Below are positions 15,609 through 23,228 of a stretch of DNA of 64,000 nt, one piece after another. The stretch's first letter is position 1; every line of letters begins with the position of its first letter. A model generated the notes under the pieces. That model saw nothing but the letters and a program-made list of their open reading frames with translations. It ran no database searches and was not told the origin of the DNA. The DNA is from Faecalibacter macacae (GTDB lineage Bacteria > Bacteroidota > Bacteroidia > Flavobacteriales > Weeksellaceae): positions 16,542 to 80,541 of the forward strand of contig NZ_RDOJ01000013.1 in assembly GCF_003687725.1 (NCBI RefSeq), given 5' to 3'. A program made the position numbers and the translations under genes.

Positions 15609-17156
15609 ATGGCATTAGAACCACAACAAGATCAGTTAAGAATTACTGATAAAAATAGTTTGAAGCAATGGTTTAAACGAGGTTTAAAACCATTAGAGGC
15701 ACATTTTTGGGCGTGGCTAGATTCTTTTTGGCACAAGAATGATTTAATTCCTATTACATCCGTTCAAAATTTGCGAAAAACATTAGATTCAAAGTCTAAT
15801 GTAGAACATATTCATGTTCAATATACAACACCAGCTATTGTTCAGTCGATGATTGATAATCAAATTACGTCAATCTATCGATTAATGTCTCCAGTTGCTA
15901 CCTATGCAGATTTACCAATGGATGGAAATCTTAACGGAGATGTTCGAAATGTCTCAGATACAGGTATGAATTACGTTTGGGATGGAACCGAATGGGATGC
16001 GTTGGGAGGTTTGTTGGATTTGACTAATTACGTTACTCAAATCCAATTTACAACTGCATTATCTGATATGGCAACCCAAACGTGGGTGAATCAACAGCTT
16101 GCTAACGTTTCTATTGATTTATCTAATTACTACACCGCTGAGGAAGTGAGAGGTAAATTGATTCCGTATGCTACTCAAGAATGGGTAAATCAACAAATAG
16201 CCAATAGTTCAGGTGGTGGCGGTGGTGGTATGGATTTGTCATTATATGCCTTAAAAAATGCGACAGGATTAAGCTCCGAGCATATAGCTGCATGGCGTAC
16301 ACAGTTAGGAGTTACTGAAGGTGGAGGAACTGTTGAAGACATTGTGTCTGATTATAACATTGGTTCTGTAAAAGTTGGCGATTTAATACCTGCTGGTACA
16401 ACTACACAAGGGTTGGCGTCTGTATTATTTACAGGAACTTTTACTCCAGATTTAATTGCTCCAAGTTTATCATTGTCTCATAATGCAGGTAGTGTTAGAG
16501 AGATTGGTGAGAGTGTTCAAATTATTTTGACTGCTAATTTTAACCGTGGTGATATTAGAGGAGCTGTTGTTAATGGTGTTTGGAGTGTGAATGCCTCTCA
16601 AGGCGCACGTGCTGGTGTTGCAATTAGTTATGAATTTAATGGTCTTGTAAATGGAGTTAACACGTCTAAAACAATTACCCATGTTGTAGCATCAGGTAAT
16701 AATAATTTCTCTGCTAAAGTAAATTATGCAGCATCTACTGTGCAACCAAAAAATAATAAAGGTGAGAATTTTAGTTCACCATTAGCGGCTGGTAGTTTAA
16801 CTGCTTCAGTTAGTTTTCTAGGCCGCTACCAAACATTCTTTGGTAATAGTAATGGCTCGACACCTGCAAGATCTCTTCCACAAAAGGCATGGGCAAATGT
16901 TAACACAATGGACTTAACTGCCACGATGGGTATCAATTACTATGATATTTATGTTGTTGCAACCAAACAATTAGTTTCAGTTGTGGATGTAGAAATTGGT
17001 AATGTTGACATTACGAATGCCTATACAGATAAAGGATTAGTAACAGTTAATGATGCTGGAGGAAATGCAGTTTCGTACAGAAAGTATCAGCTATATAATG
17101 CACAACCTTACAGCGATAAAAATCATACGCATAAAATAACATTAAAAGACTTATAA
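15609..17156 (+). CDS. Tail fibre protein
   Basis: A 515-residue fibre. The first 70 residues (ITDKNSLKQWFKRGLKPLEAHFWAWLDSFW) are an attachment domain typical of fibres in Bacteroidota phages. Residues 120-205 hold two alike segments (MATQTWVNQQLANVSIDLSNYY and YATQEWVNQQIANSS) before a GGGGGG linker. The C-terminus has a beta domain ending with NHTHKITLKDL. It likely carries part of host binding. It starts 3 bp after the collar gene. Confidence 0.7.
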   Translation: MALEPQQDQLRITDKNSLKQWFKRGLKPLEAHFWAWLDSFWHKNDLIPITSVQNLRKTLDSKSNVEHIHVQYTTPAIVQSMIDNQITSIYRLMSPVATYADLPMDGNLNGDVRNVSDTGMNYVWDGTEWDALGGLLDLTNYVTQIQFTTALSDMATQTWVNQQLANVSIDLSNYYTAEEVRGKLIPYATQEWVNQQIANSSGGGGGGMDLSLYALKNATGLSSEHIAAWRTQLGVTEGGGTVEDIVSDYNIGSVKVGDLIPAGTTTQGLASVLFTGTFTPDLIAPSLSLSHNAGSVREIGESVQIILTANFNRGDIRGAVVNGVWSVNASQGARAGVAISYEFNGLVNGVNTSKTITHVVASGNNNFSAKVNYAASTVQPKNNKGENFSSPLAAGSLTASVSFLGRYQTFFGNSNGSTPARSLPQKAWANVNTMDLTATMGINYYDIYVVATKQLVSVVDVEIGNVDITNAYTDKGLVTVNDAGGNAVSYRKYQLYNAQPYSDKNHTHKITLKDL

Positions 17157-17157
17157 C

Positions 17158-18057
17158 ATGGCTACAGAGATAAAATATGGTGCACCTTTCCCTTTTGGTA
17201 TAGATTGTACAAATCCTATATATGATATTGACCCAAATAAAGGTCCTTATGAATCTGAGGCTGATGCTATGGCTGTATTTCCAGTTGCATTACGAGAAGT
17301 TGGACGTGCAATTGGAATTTATACAGACGCAACAAAAAAGGCTGTAAAAGTTTATAACTGGGAAAAGAATGCTAGTGATGCTTGGGTTTTAAAACCACAA
17401 GCGGGTGAATATGAATTAACTTATGCTAAACTTATAGCTGCTTTAGGTTATACGCCAATGGCAACTACTCATGCTGCAAATGGAGTTACAACAACTTTAA
17501 TTGGTGATTGGAATACTGCTTTTACAAACAACCATACGCATAGTAATAAGACTGTGTTAGACGCAACAACAGCATCTTATACGACAGCAGATAAAGCAAA
17601 GTTAGATAGTTTAGTAAACTATGAATTAACTTCTGCTAAGGTTATTTCTGCACTTGGTTATACACCAATAGCGAATACACATGCAGCTAATGGGGTTACA
17701 ACTGCTTTAATTACTAATTGGAATACTGCATTTACTAATAACCATACACATGGTAACAAATCAACCTTAGATACAATCACTGCTCAAAGGATGTTGGGAT
17801 GGGACGCTAAGATGGATAAAGTTACTGAAAACGGAAATATCGTCAGAGTTCTAGGTTTAGACGCTGAGAATAATGCGAAAAATGCTGAAGTTGTTGATAT
17901 TATTGGTATATGGGATTCGAATACTGCTCCAACAGAACAACAACTTATAGAAAGCTTTCCTGATGCATTGTTTGTGTATGCCGTAGCAATAACACCTAGA
18001 GTGATGTATTTGAAAGCTGGTGTAGAATGGAAGAAAGTTAACTTAACTGACATATAA
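17158..18057 (+). CDS. Tail fibre protein with two 70-residue tandem repeats
   Basis: A 299-residue fibre-type protein. Residues 85-154 and 155 onward are two copies of one unit (YELT-AK-I-ALGYTP, THAANGVTT, NWNTAFTNNHTH, then K-LD), 210 bp apart in DNA. NNHTH metal-binding-like turns are common in fibre shafts. The end is an IIGIWDSNTAPTEQQLIESFPDALFVYAV domain. It starts one base after the previous gene and its stop overlaps the next ATG. Confidence 0.65.
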   Translation: MATEIKYGAPFPFGIDCTNPIYDIDPNKGPYESEADAMAVFPVALREVGRAIGIYTDATKKAVKVYNWEKNASDAWVLKPQAGEYELTYAKLIAALGYTPMATTHAANGVTTTLIGDWNTAFTNNHTHSNKTVLDATTASYTTADKAKLDSLVNYELTSAKVISALGYTPIANTHAANGVTTALITNWNTAFTNNHTHGNKSTLDTITAQRMLGWDAKMDKVTENGNIVRVLGLDAENNAKNAEVVDIIGIWDSNTAPTEQQLIESFPDALFVYAVAITPRVMYLKAGVEWKKVNLTDI

Positions 18058-19352
18058 TGGATATAGTAAAGTTTTTCGGAAACATAGGAAGGTCAGGTCA
18101 AATTTTATGGAAGTACCCTGATTTATCTACAATACACTTAGAAGTTTCAGGGACAAGTTTCCCTGATTTACAAGTACAATCAGCTGGGACATCTAATGCT
18201 ACTAATGTTATCTTCGAGGTTATATCTAGTAATTCTAATAATGAGATGTATATTGATTTTTCAGACGGTACAGGTATACATACGTATCAACCAAATGCAT
18301 CAGGTGTATTTAAATATGAAGCTACACCATTACACTATTTTCAAGATGTCCCAGCTGAATATAAGGATACTTATAATGTAGATTATCTTATTAAGAGAAC
18401 AATAAAGATAAGTTTTAAATACCCTTCTAGTACCACTTACATGAAACTAGACTACGTAGGTTTCTATGGAGATTTCCCTAGATCATTAGGAGCATACAAT
18501 TTTACGAATGGTATATATATTAGGAGTGCTGATACTCTTAGAAGATGGGAAACTTTCCCAACAGCACTAAGAGGTCTTAGAAGTAACTCGTTTATATTGT
18601 ATGGTTGTTTCTTAGAAAGATTTACAACTATACCTTTATGGTTGATTAATTCAGAACTTAAATCACTTACTCTTGCTTCAGTATTTGATGGTTCTGCTGT
18701 AAACACAGTAAATGGTATGGATAGGATACATAATATCAAAGGTTTAGAAACTATTAATATGGTAAGTTCTAGTTTAGGAAATAATTCTTTCGCTAACAAT
18801 CTAAAAGATATACCAACTTTGAGAAATGTGTTCTTCCAATACAATACATTTACAACAGTTCCTGACGCTATATATAATGCGTTACAGTTAATATATATAA
18901 CTTTAGGTAGCTCATCCCTTACGAGTTGGGGAACAGGATTCAAAGCAGGTACACAAATTAACAGATTAGGGTATGGACCTTCAAACAATGCTTCATTCCC
19001 TACAACTGTTCCTACAGGAGTAGTTAACTGTATTCTATTAAAGATAGTTGAGTTAACAGGTACGTACAGAACTCAATCTAGAGTAGATGCTCACGTAGGA
19101 GCGTGGTACGATTTTGTAGTGGCTAATGCTTCTACATCAGCAGGGAATACTCAGTTTAGACAAATGTCTATAACTATGGGTTATACGAACTCTACTGCTA
19201 CAGGAATAAACACTAGACCTTCAGGAGTATATCAAGATAGTAGTACACCTACTACAGCCATGGAAAAGATTTATAAATTGGTTAATGTATACGGACATAC
19301 ATGGACAATAGTTAATACAGCAGGTACTGGTAATCAAATTTTTACACCATAA
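18057..19352 (+). CDS. Leucine-rich-repeat-like tail tip or receptor-binding protein
   Basis: A 431-residue protein at the end of the fibre genes. Residues about 150-320 have irregular leucine-rich spacing (ELKSLTLASVF, IKGLETINMVSS, IPTLRNVFFQYNTFTTVPDAIYNALQLIYITLGSSSL). The first 100 residues are a beta domain with YIDFSDGTGIHTY, resembling PKD-like domains. Codon use differs from its neighbours: many AGA, ATA and CTA codons where adjacent fibre genes use CGT and ATT. This suggests acquisition from elsewhere, as is common for receptor-binding genes. Role inferred. Confidence 0.55.
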   Translation: MDIVKFFGNIGRSGQILWKYPDLSTIHLEVSGTSFPDLQVQSAGTSNATNVIFEVISSNSNNEMYIDFSDGTGIHTYQPNASGVFKYEATPLHYFQDVPAEYKDTYNVDYLIKRTIKISFKYPSSTTYMKLDYVGFYGDFPRSLGAYNFTNGIYIRSADTLRRWETFPTALRGLRSNSFILYGCFLERFTTIPLWLINSELKSLTLASVFDGSAVNTVNGMDRIHNIKGLETINMVSSSLGNNSFANNLKDIPTLRNVFFQYNTFTTVPDAIYNALQLIYITLGSSSLTSWGTGFKAGTQINRLGYGPSNNASFPTTVPTGVVNCILLKIVELTGTYRTQSRVDAHVGAWYDFVVANASTSAGNTQFRQMSITMGYTNSTATGINTRPSGVYQDSSTPTTAMEKIYKLVNVYGHTWTIVNTAGTGNQIFTP

Positions 19353-19357
19353 TTACA

Positions 19358-19549
19358 ATGAGATACATAATAACAATCGCTTTTAATCGAATCACTTCAA
19401 TTAATCAAGCAGAGTCCGATTTAACAATAGAACAAGGCGAAAGTTCAACTGTAAAAGTAGGTACTTACGAGAATTTAGTTCAAGAACTTTCTGATGTTGT
19501 TGAAAATATTGAATTTTTAACCCAAACTCACGAGCAAAATTTATTATAA
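19358..19549 (+). CDS. Small phage protein of unknown function
   Basis: A 63-residue acidic protein (MRYIITIAFNRITSIN, then a Glu-rich tail) 5 bp after the receptor-binding gene and 1 bp before a membrane protein gene. The spacing argues that it is really translated. No family recognised; it may be a fibre chaperone or a small tail accessory, but this is only a guess from position. Confidence 0.5.
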   Translation: MRYIITIAFNRITSINQAESDLTIEQGESSTVKVGTYENLVQELSDVVENIEFLTQTHEQNLL

Positions 19550-19550
19550 T

Positions 19551-19868
19551 ATGTTAAAAAAATTAGGGAACTTCTACATGAAGTATTACGCTACTACAGG
19601 GATAGTAAGTAGTGTTTTGGCTACTAAGCTAATAGGTGGTGGTTTATTATTTATGCTAATCCTGTCATTGATGGGAGAGCATAACGCAAGAAATATAGCA
19701 TTGTCTGTATTCTTGGCAAATATAACAATTACACTTATTGCAATTGGAATTAATAAAGCATTTCCGAAGGTTTATAATAAACCAGAGAAAGCGGTAATTA
19801 TTGCTATGCTTGCACCTCTAGGAGTGTTAGGTTTTATATTCGGTAAAGATGATGGAGTGGCTAAATAG
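19551..19868 (+). CDS. Small membrane protein, possible holin
   Basis: A 105-residue protein with about three hydrophobic segments: residues 13-37 (TTGIVSSVLATKLIGGGLLFML), about 46-65 (IALSVFLANITITLIAIGI) and 80-97 (AVIIAMLAPLGVLGFIFG). Size and topology fit a holin, which would release the amidase encoded downstream. It overlaps the next membrane protein gene by 20 bp. No holin family is specifically recognised. Confidence 0.55.
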   Translation: MLKKLGNFYMKYYATTGIVSSVLATKLIGGGLLFMLILSLMGEHNARNIALSVFLANITITLIAIGINKAFPKVYNKPEKAVIIAMLAPLGVLGFIFGKDDGVAK

Positions 19869-20115
19869 ATACGTAGACAAAATTGCTCACGAAAGCCTGA
19901 GTAATTTGATTTGTTGGATCATCTTTATTCCAAGCTTTTTCATTATTCAATTTTGGTCAATCCTTCCAGCTATAATTATCTCATTCATAGTTGGGTTAAA
20001 AAAGGAAAAGAAAGATCTAAAATTTGATCAAAAAGATATGCTAGCAAATGGAATTGGTATTTTGCGTTTTTGCATTCAAATAGGCGTGGTAAGCTTACTA
20101 TTCAGTAGGTTTTAA
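19849..20115 (+). CDS. Small membrane protein, possible holin or antiholin
   Basis: An 88-residue protein, with start at 19849 or at the next codon (ATG ATG). It has two or three hydrophobic segments (LICWIIFIPSFFIIQFW, ILPAIIISFIVG and ILRFCIQIGVVSLLF). It overlaps the previous small membrane gene by 20 bp in another frame. Two adjacent small membrane proteins in front of an endolysin are often a holin and its partner. The function is inferred only from place and topology. Confidence 0.55.
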   Translation: MMEWLNRYVDKIAHESLSNLICWIIFIPSFFIIQFWSILPAIIISFIVGLKKEKKDLKFDQKDMLANGIGILRFCIQIGVVSLLFSRF

Positions 20116-20194
20116 AATTCATTTAAACAGTATTTAAAAATCAATTAAAGGTTGTGTAAAACTACACGATCAGGATAAACTCATTTTAAAAATT

Positions 20195-20608
20195 ATGGCA
20201 AGAAATATCAAATACATTGTAATTCATTGCACGGCTGGTCCGCAAGATCAAACAACTGCTGCAATTAAAAATTGGTGGAAAACTGGCTTAGGTTGGAAAT
20301 CTCCAGGATATCATTTATTAATTTCTGCTGATGGAAGTTATGAGCGTCTAGCTAAGGATGAAGAAATCTGTAATGGTGTAGCAGGTCAAAATAAGCATTC
20401 AATTCATATCTCTTATAAAGGTGGTGTTGATGCTAAGGGTAAAGCATTAGATAATCGTACAGATGCGCAAAAAAAGACTTTAATTACATTGATTAAAACA
20501 ATGAAATCGAAATATCCAAATGCTCGTGTAGTAGGCCATAGAGATTTTCAGGGCGTTAAAAAGGATTGTCCGTCATTTAATGCGATAAAAGAGTATGCAG
20601 GTCTTTAA
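20195..20608 (+). CDS. Endolysin, N-acetylmuramoyl-L-alanine amidase (Amidase_2)
   Basis: A 137-residue amidase that cuts the peptide from muramic acid in peptidoglycan at lysis. The zinc ligands of the T7-lysozyme type are His11 (VIHCTAG), His115 (VVGHRDF) and Cys125 (KKDCPSF); Tyr39 in SPGYHLLI is also as expected. There is no signal peptide, so it depends on a holin for release. It has an upstream gap of 79 bp and overlaps the lipoprotein gene by 14 bp. Confidence 0.9.
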   Translation: MARNIKYIVIHCTAGPQDQTTAAIKNWWKTGLGWKSPGYHLLISADGSYERLAKDEEICNGVAGQNKHSIHISYKGGVDAKGKALDNRTDAQKKTLITLIKTMKSKYPNARVVGHRDFQGVKKDCPSFNAIKEYAGL

Positions 20609-21161
20609 GTTGTTAATGGTAGCGACATTGATGTCGTTACCATTTAGTTGTGCTACCAAGCGCAAAGTAAAGGAAGTGGAACGTATTGAAATTAAAACCG
20701 AAAATCAAATCCGAAATGATTCTTCTGCAGATATAAAAATAGAGCGTTCATCGCATGACTTTTTAAGTAACTATTCATCCAATGAAAGTTTGCTTTCAAA
20801 GCTTGGATTAGTATTTAACGGTAAATCTAATGAAGATAAAGGCTCGTTTTCTATTCATGAAACTGATAAAGGGTTGCAGGTTGATATACAAGGAGCCTTG
20901 CAAATGGCTTTAGATAAAACCCATTCAAAGGATGAAACCTTTACAAAAGCTGAAGCAATTAAATTGTTTGATAGTATTATAAAGGCTAATCTTCAGCAAA
21001 ATAAAACGGAACGATCCGAGCAGTTATTGGATAGCTTCAAAAGTGATACAACCAAAGAAAAAACAGATATAAGCTTTTGGATATATGCAGTTATAGGATC
21101 AGTCCTCGTTGTTGGGACAGCAATTTATGTTGCAATTAAACAACTAAAAGGAGGTAAATAA
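20595..21161 (+). CDS. Lipoprotein with C-terminal membrane segment, probable unimolecular spanin
   Basis: A 188-residue protein. An N-terminal lipobox (LPFSC, Cys19) sends it to a lipid-anchored state. Residues 30-155 are a charged, helical periplasmic part, and residues about 161-181 (WIYAVIGSVLVVGTAIYVAI) are a transmembrane segment with a positive end. Outer-membrane lipid anchor plus inner-membrane helix is the topology of one-piece spanins (T1 gp11 type), which fuse the two membranes at the last lysis step. It overlaps the endolysin gene by 14 bp, which supports this. Confidence 0.65.
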   Translation: MQVFKLLMVATLMSLPFSCATKRKVKEVERIEIKTENQIRNDSSADIKIERSSHDFLSNYSSNESLLSKLGLVFNGKSNEDKGSFSIHETDKGLQVDIQGALQMALDKTHSKDETFTKAEAIKLFDSIIKANLQQNKTERSEQLLDSFKSDTTKEKTDISFWIYAVIGSVLVVGTAIYVAIKQLKGGK

Positions 21162-21162
21162 A

Positions 21163-21276
21163 GTCCTCCAACAAATTAAAATACTTCCTACGGTAATTTT
21201 AAAATAGCACAAAGCCCACAGTTGGAGGACAGAAATGTCTTCTAGTTGTGGGTTTTTTGCGTTCATTACCGTAGGA
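21163..21276 (+). ncRNA. Interlocked inverted repeats: candidate pseudoknotted RNA with terminator
   Basis: Two perfect inverted repeats cross each other: GTCCTCCAAC (21163-21172) with GTTGGAGGAC (21221-21230), and TCCTACGGTAAT (21186-21197) with ATTACCGTAGGA (21265-21276). That order is a pseudoknot topology with 10- and 12-bp stems. Inside lies a terminator-like hairpin, CCCACA (21215-21220) with TGTGGG (21247-21252) then TTTTTT, with an inner stem that competes for GTTGGAGGAC. No gene fits here. A structured RNA or attenuator between the spanin and methylase genes is the simplest reading. Confidence 0.5.
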
Positions 21277-21309
21277 GCAACAAATATAAATAATATATAA
21301 ATAAAACAA

Positions 21310-22149
21310 ATGAAAAATTACACACAAAGTCCTTTACCATTTCAAGGGCAAAAAAGAAAATTCTTAAAATCTGTAAAATAAGTGATTCACAATTATCCTG
21401 ATCAAATGATTTATGTTGACTTGTTTGGGGGTTCAGGAATCTTAAGCCATACGGTAAAACAACTAAAACCAAATTCTAAGGTAATTTATAATGATTATGA
21501 CAATTTTAATCATCGAATAGCTGCAGTTGCTAATACTAATGAATTATTGAATAAAATAAGAATTATAACTAATGATTTGCCTAAGGATAAGCTAATTCCA
21601 GAGGTTTATAAAAATGAGATTTTAAAAATTATTAAAGATGAGGAAACAAAGGTTGGATTTGTGGATTATATCACTTTATCCAGTTCATTATTATTTAGTG
21701 CAAAGTATGTTACTTGTTATGATGAGTTAGAAAAACAAACATTCTATAACAATGTAAGACAGAGCAATTATACCACTGAAGGGTATTTGTATGGTATTGA
21801 AGTAGTTTCAAAGGATTATAAAATATTATTCGAGCAATACAAAGGTTTTGATAATGTTGTATTCTTGGTAGATCCACCTTATTTAAGTACTGATTGTTCA
21901 ACCTATTCAAGTAATAACTACTGGAAATTGAAGGATTATTTAAACGTGTTGGATGTTTTAGTAGGAACGAACTATTTGTATTTCACGTCGAATAAAAGCC
22001 AAATCGTGGAATTATGCGAATGGATGGAGACACGAACTTCTCAGGGAGATGTAAATCCATTTAAAGGAGCTACAACTGTAAGTATAAATACAACATTAAA
22101 TCATTCAGCTAAATACACTGATATGATGTTGTATAAGTTTAAATTGTAA
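21310..22149 (+). pseudogene. DNA adenine methylase (Dam/D12 class), broken by an in-frame stop
   Basis: From the ATG at 21310 the reading frame gives the family's N-terminal SAM-site segment (SPLPFQGQKRKFLKSVK), then TAA at 21379-21381, then the same frame runs open to 22149. The remainder has VDLFGGSGI, the catalytic VDPPYLS and the C-terminal domain. A single C-to-T change (CAA to TAA) would explain the stop. A GTG at 21382 could start a 255-residue protein lacking motif X, probably inactive. In Mu a DNA-modification gene (mom) also sits near the right end. A sequence error is possible. Confidence 0.8.
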
Positions 22150-22225
22150 AATCCCAATTACTATATAAAGGTAGTGATTATTAGCGGGTTTACAAAAAAT
22201 TTACACTTCAAAATGCATATATTTT

Positions 22226-22540
22226 ATGTATTATTGTGTTAAAATTAATGATATGGAATTGAAACGTTATGATTTTAAAATTTTTTGGGAATACGAGTTG
22301 AGTGATTATTGGAATTTGAATGATCATCCATTGTATATTAAATTAATTAGTAAGCGTGAAGCACCATATTTTAAGATAAGTGAACAGGATTTTGAAGGAT
22401 CTACAAAAATAACAAGCTTAACTGCTTTTGTAAGGTATTACTCAGCCTTTGATTGGTTATTGGTTTCTAAAACAAAAACTGAAAAAGTCATTAAATTAAC
22501 TCAGTCTATGATTAATATACCTTGGTCACCATTAAAGTAA
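22226..22540 (+). CDS. Unknown gene at the right end of the prophage
   Basis: A 104-residue protein, or 95 if started at the ATG at 22253. It is rich in aromatic residues (FKIFWEYELSDYWNLNDHPLY) and has no signal or membrane segment. It lies between the broken methylase and a strong terminator, in the place where Mu-like phages carry host-benefit (moron) genes. I do not recognise the family. The real start is not settled. Confidence 0.55.
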   Translation: MYYCVKINDMELKRYDFKIFWEYELSDYWNLNDHPLYIKLISKREAPYFKISEQDFEGSTKITSLTAFVRYYSAFDWLLVSKTKTEKVIKLTQSMINIPWSPLK

Positions 22541-22545
22541 TATTA

Positions 22546-22579
22546 AAAGCCGTTTAAAGATGATTTAAACGGCTTTTAT
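22546..22579 (+). terminator. Terminator at the right end of the prophage
   Basis: AAAAGCCGTTTAAA, loop GATGA, TTTAAACGGCTTTT: a 14-bp perfect hairpin just after the last phage gene, ending in T residues. Confidence 0.85.
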
Positions 22580-22605
22580 ATTTAGGATAAGTTTTGTGAT
22601 TTTAT

Positions 22606-22652
22606 TGTACATTTCGTTTTGAAAAACTGTACATTTCGTTTTGCGGATTATA
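22606..22652 (+). repeat. Two 16-bp direct repeats, probable transposase sites at the prophage right end
   Basis: TGTACATTTCGTTTTG occurs at 22606-22621 and again at 22628-22643, exactly 22 bp apart. Mu places its R1 and R2 transposase sites at the same 22-bp period close to the phage end, so these are best read as end-binding sites. About 9 bases further the sequence changes into a CRISPR repeat at 22653. The final bases are not the TG/CA of Mu, so the exact end is uncertain. Confidence 0.55.
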
Positions 22653-23158
22653 GTAATTGCTTTAGTAAAAATACCAAATTGAAAGGAATTCACAACGTTT
22701 ACAAGGATTTTTGATTTGTTTGCTAAGTTGTAATTGCTTTAGTAAAAATACCAAATTGAAAGGAATTCACAACATTGATCCTATGTTGGCAACGGGCCAT
22801 TCAGTTGTAATTGCTTTAGTAAAAATACCAAATTGAAAGGAATTCACAACAAGAATCCGAACCAATTGAAGGCAGCATAAGTTGTAATTGCTTTAGTAAA
22901 AATACCAAATTGAAAGGAATTCACAACAATAACACTATAAAGAAAAAACACTATACAGTTGTAATTGCTTTAGTAAAAATACCAAATTGAAAGGAATTCA
23001 CAACTAAAGTAACACTTATTTAATTATAACATTAGTTGTAATTGCTTTAGTAAAAATACCAAATTGAAAGGAATTCACAACGAGAAGCATTTTTATATGC
23101 TTTAGGTTTTAGTTGTAATTGCTTTAGTAAAAATACCAAATTGAAAGGAATTCACAAT
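22650..23158. CRISPR. CRISPR array, 7 repeats of 47 nt and 6 spacers of 30 nt, no cas genes nearby
   Basis: Repeats start at 22650, 22727, 22804, 22881, 22958, 23035 and 23112, each followed by a spacer of exactly 30 nt. The repeat runs from GTTGTAATTGC to GGAATTCACAAC. The 47/30 layout and GTTG/CAAC ends are typical of type II-C (Cas9) arrays in Flavobacteriia; the direction of transcription is not clear. The first repeat differs at its first and third base (ATAG instead of GTTG) where it meets the prophage, and the last repeat ends in T instead of C. No cas gene or tracrRNA is recognised in the window. Confidence 0.95.
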
Positions 23159-23197
23159 TGGCGCAGTCGAACAATATTTAAGTAGTAAACATAAAAA

Positions 23198-23221
23198 AGC
23201 TGCAGAAAACATTCTGCAGCT
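23198..23221 (-). terminator. Terminator of asnB
   Basis: A 10-bp perfect stem, AGCTGCAGAA / TTCTGCAGCT with loop AACA, followed on the minus strand by six T residues. Confidence 0.85.
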
Positions 23222-23228
23222 AATATAT

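Noticed and set aside
22641..22660. Exact prophage end defined by Mu-type TG/CA
   Set aside because: The bases next to the repeat read ...TTATA, not CA, so the end cannot be fixed to one base from this side alone.
22650..23158. Type VI-B (Cas13b) or type I array
   Set aside because: Repeats of 47 nt with 30-nt spacers fit type II-C; VI-B repeats are about 36 nt and type I repeats are shorter.
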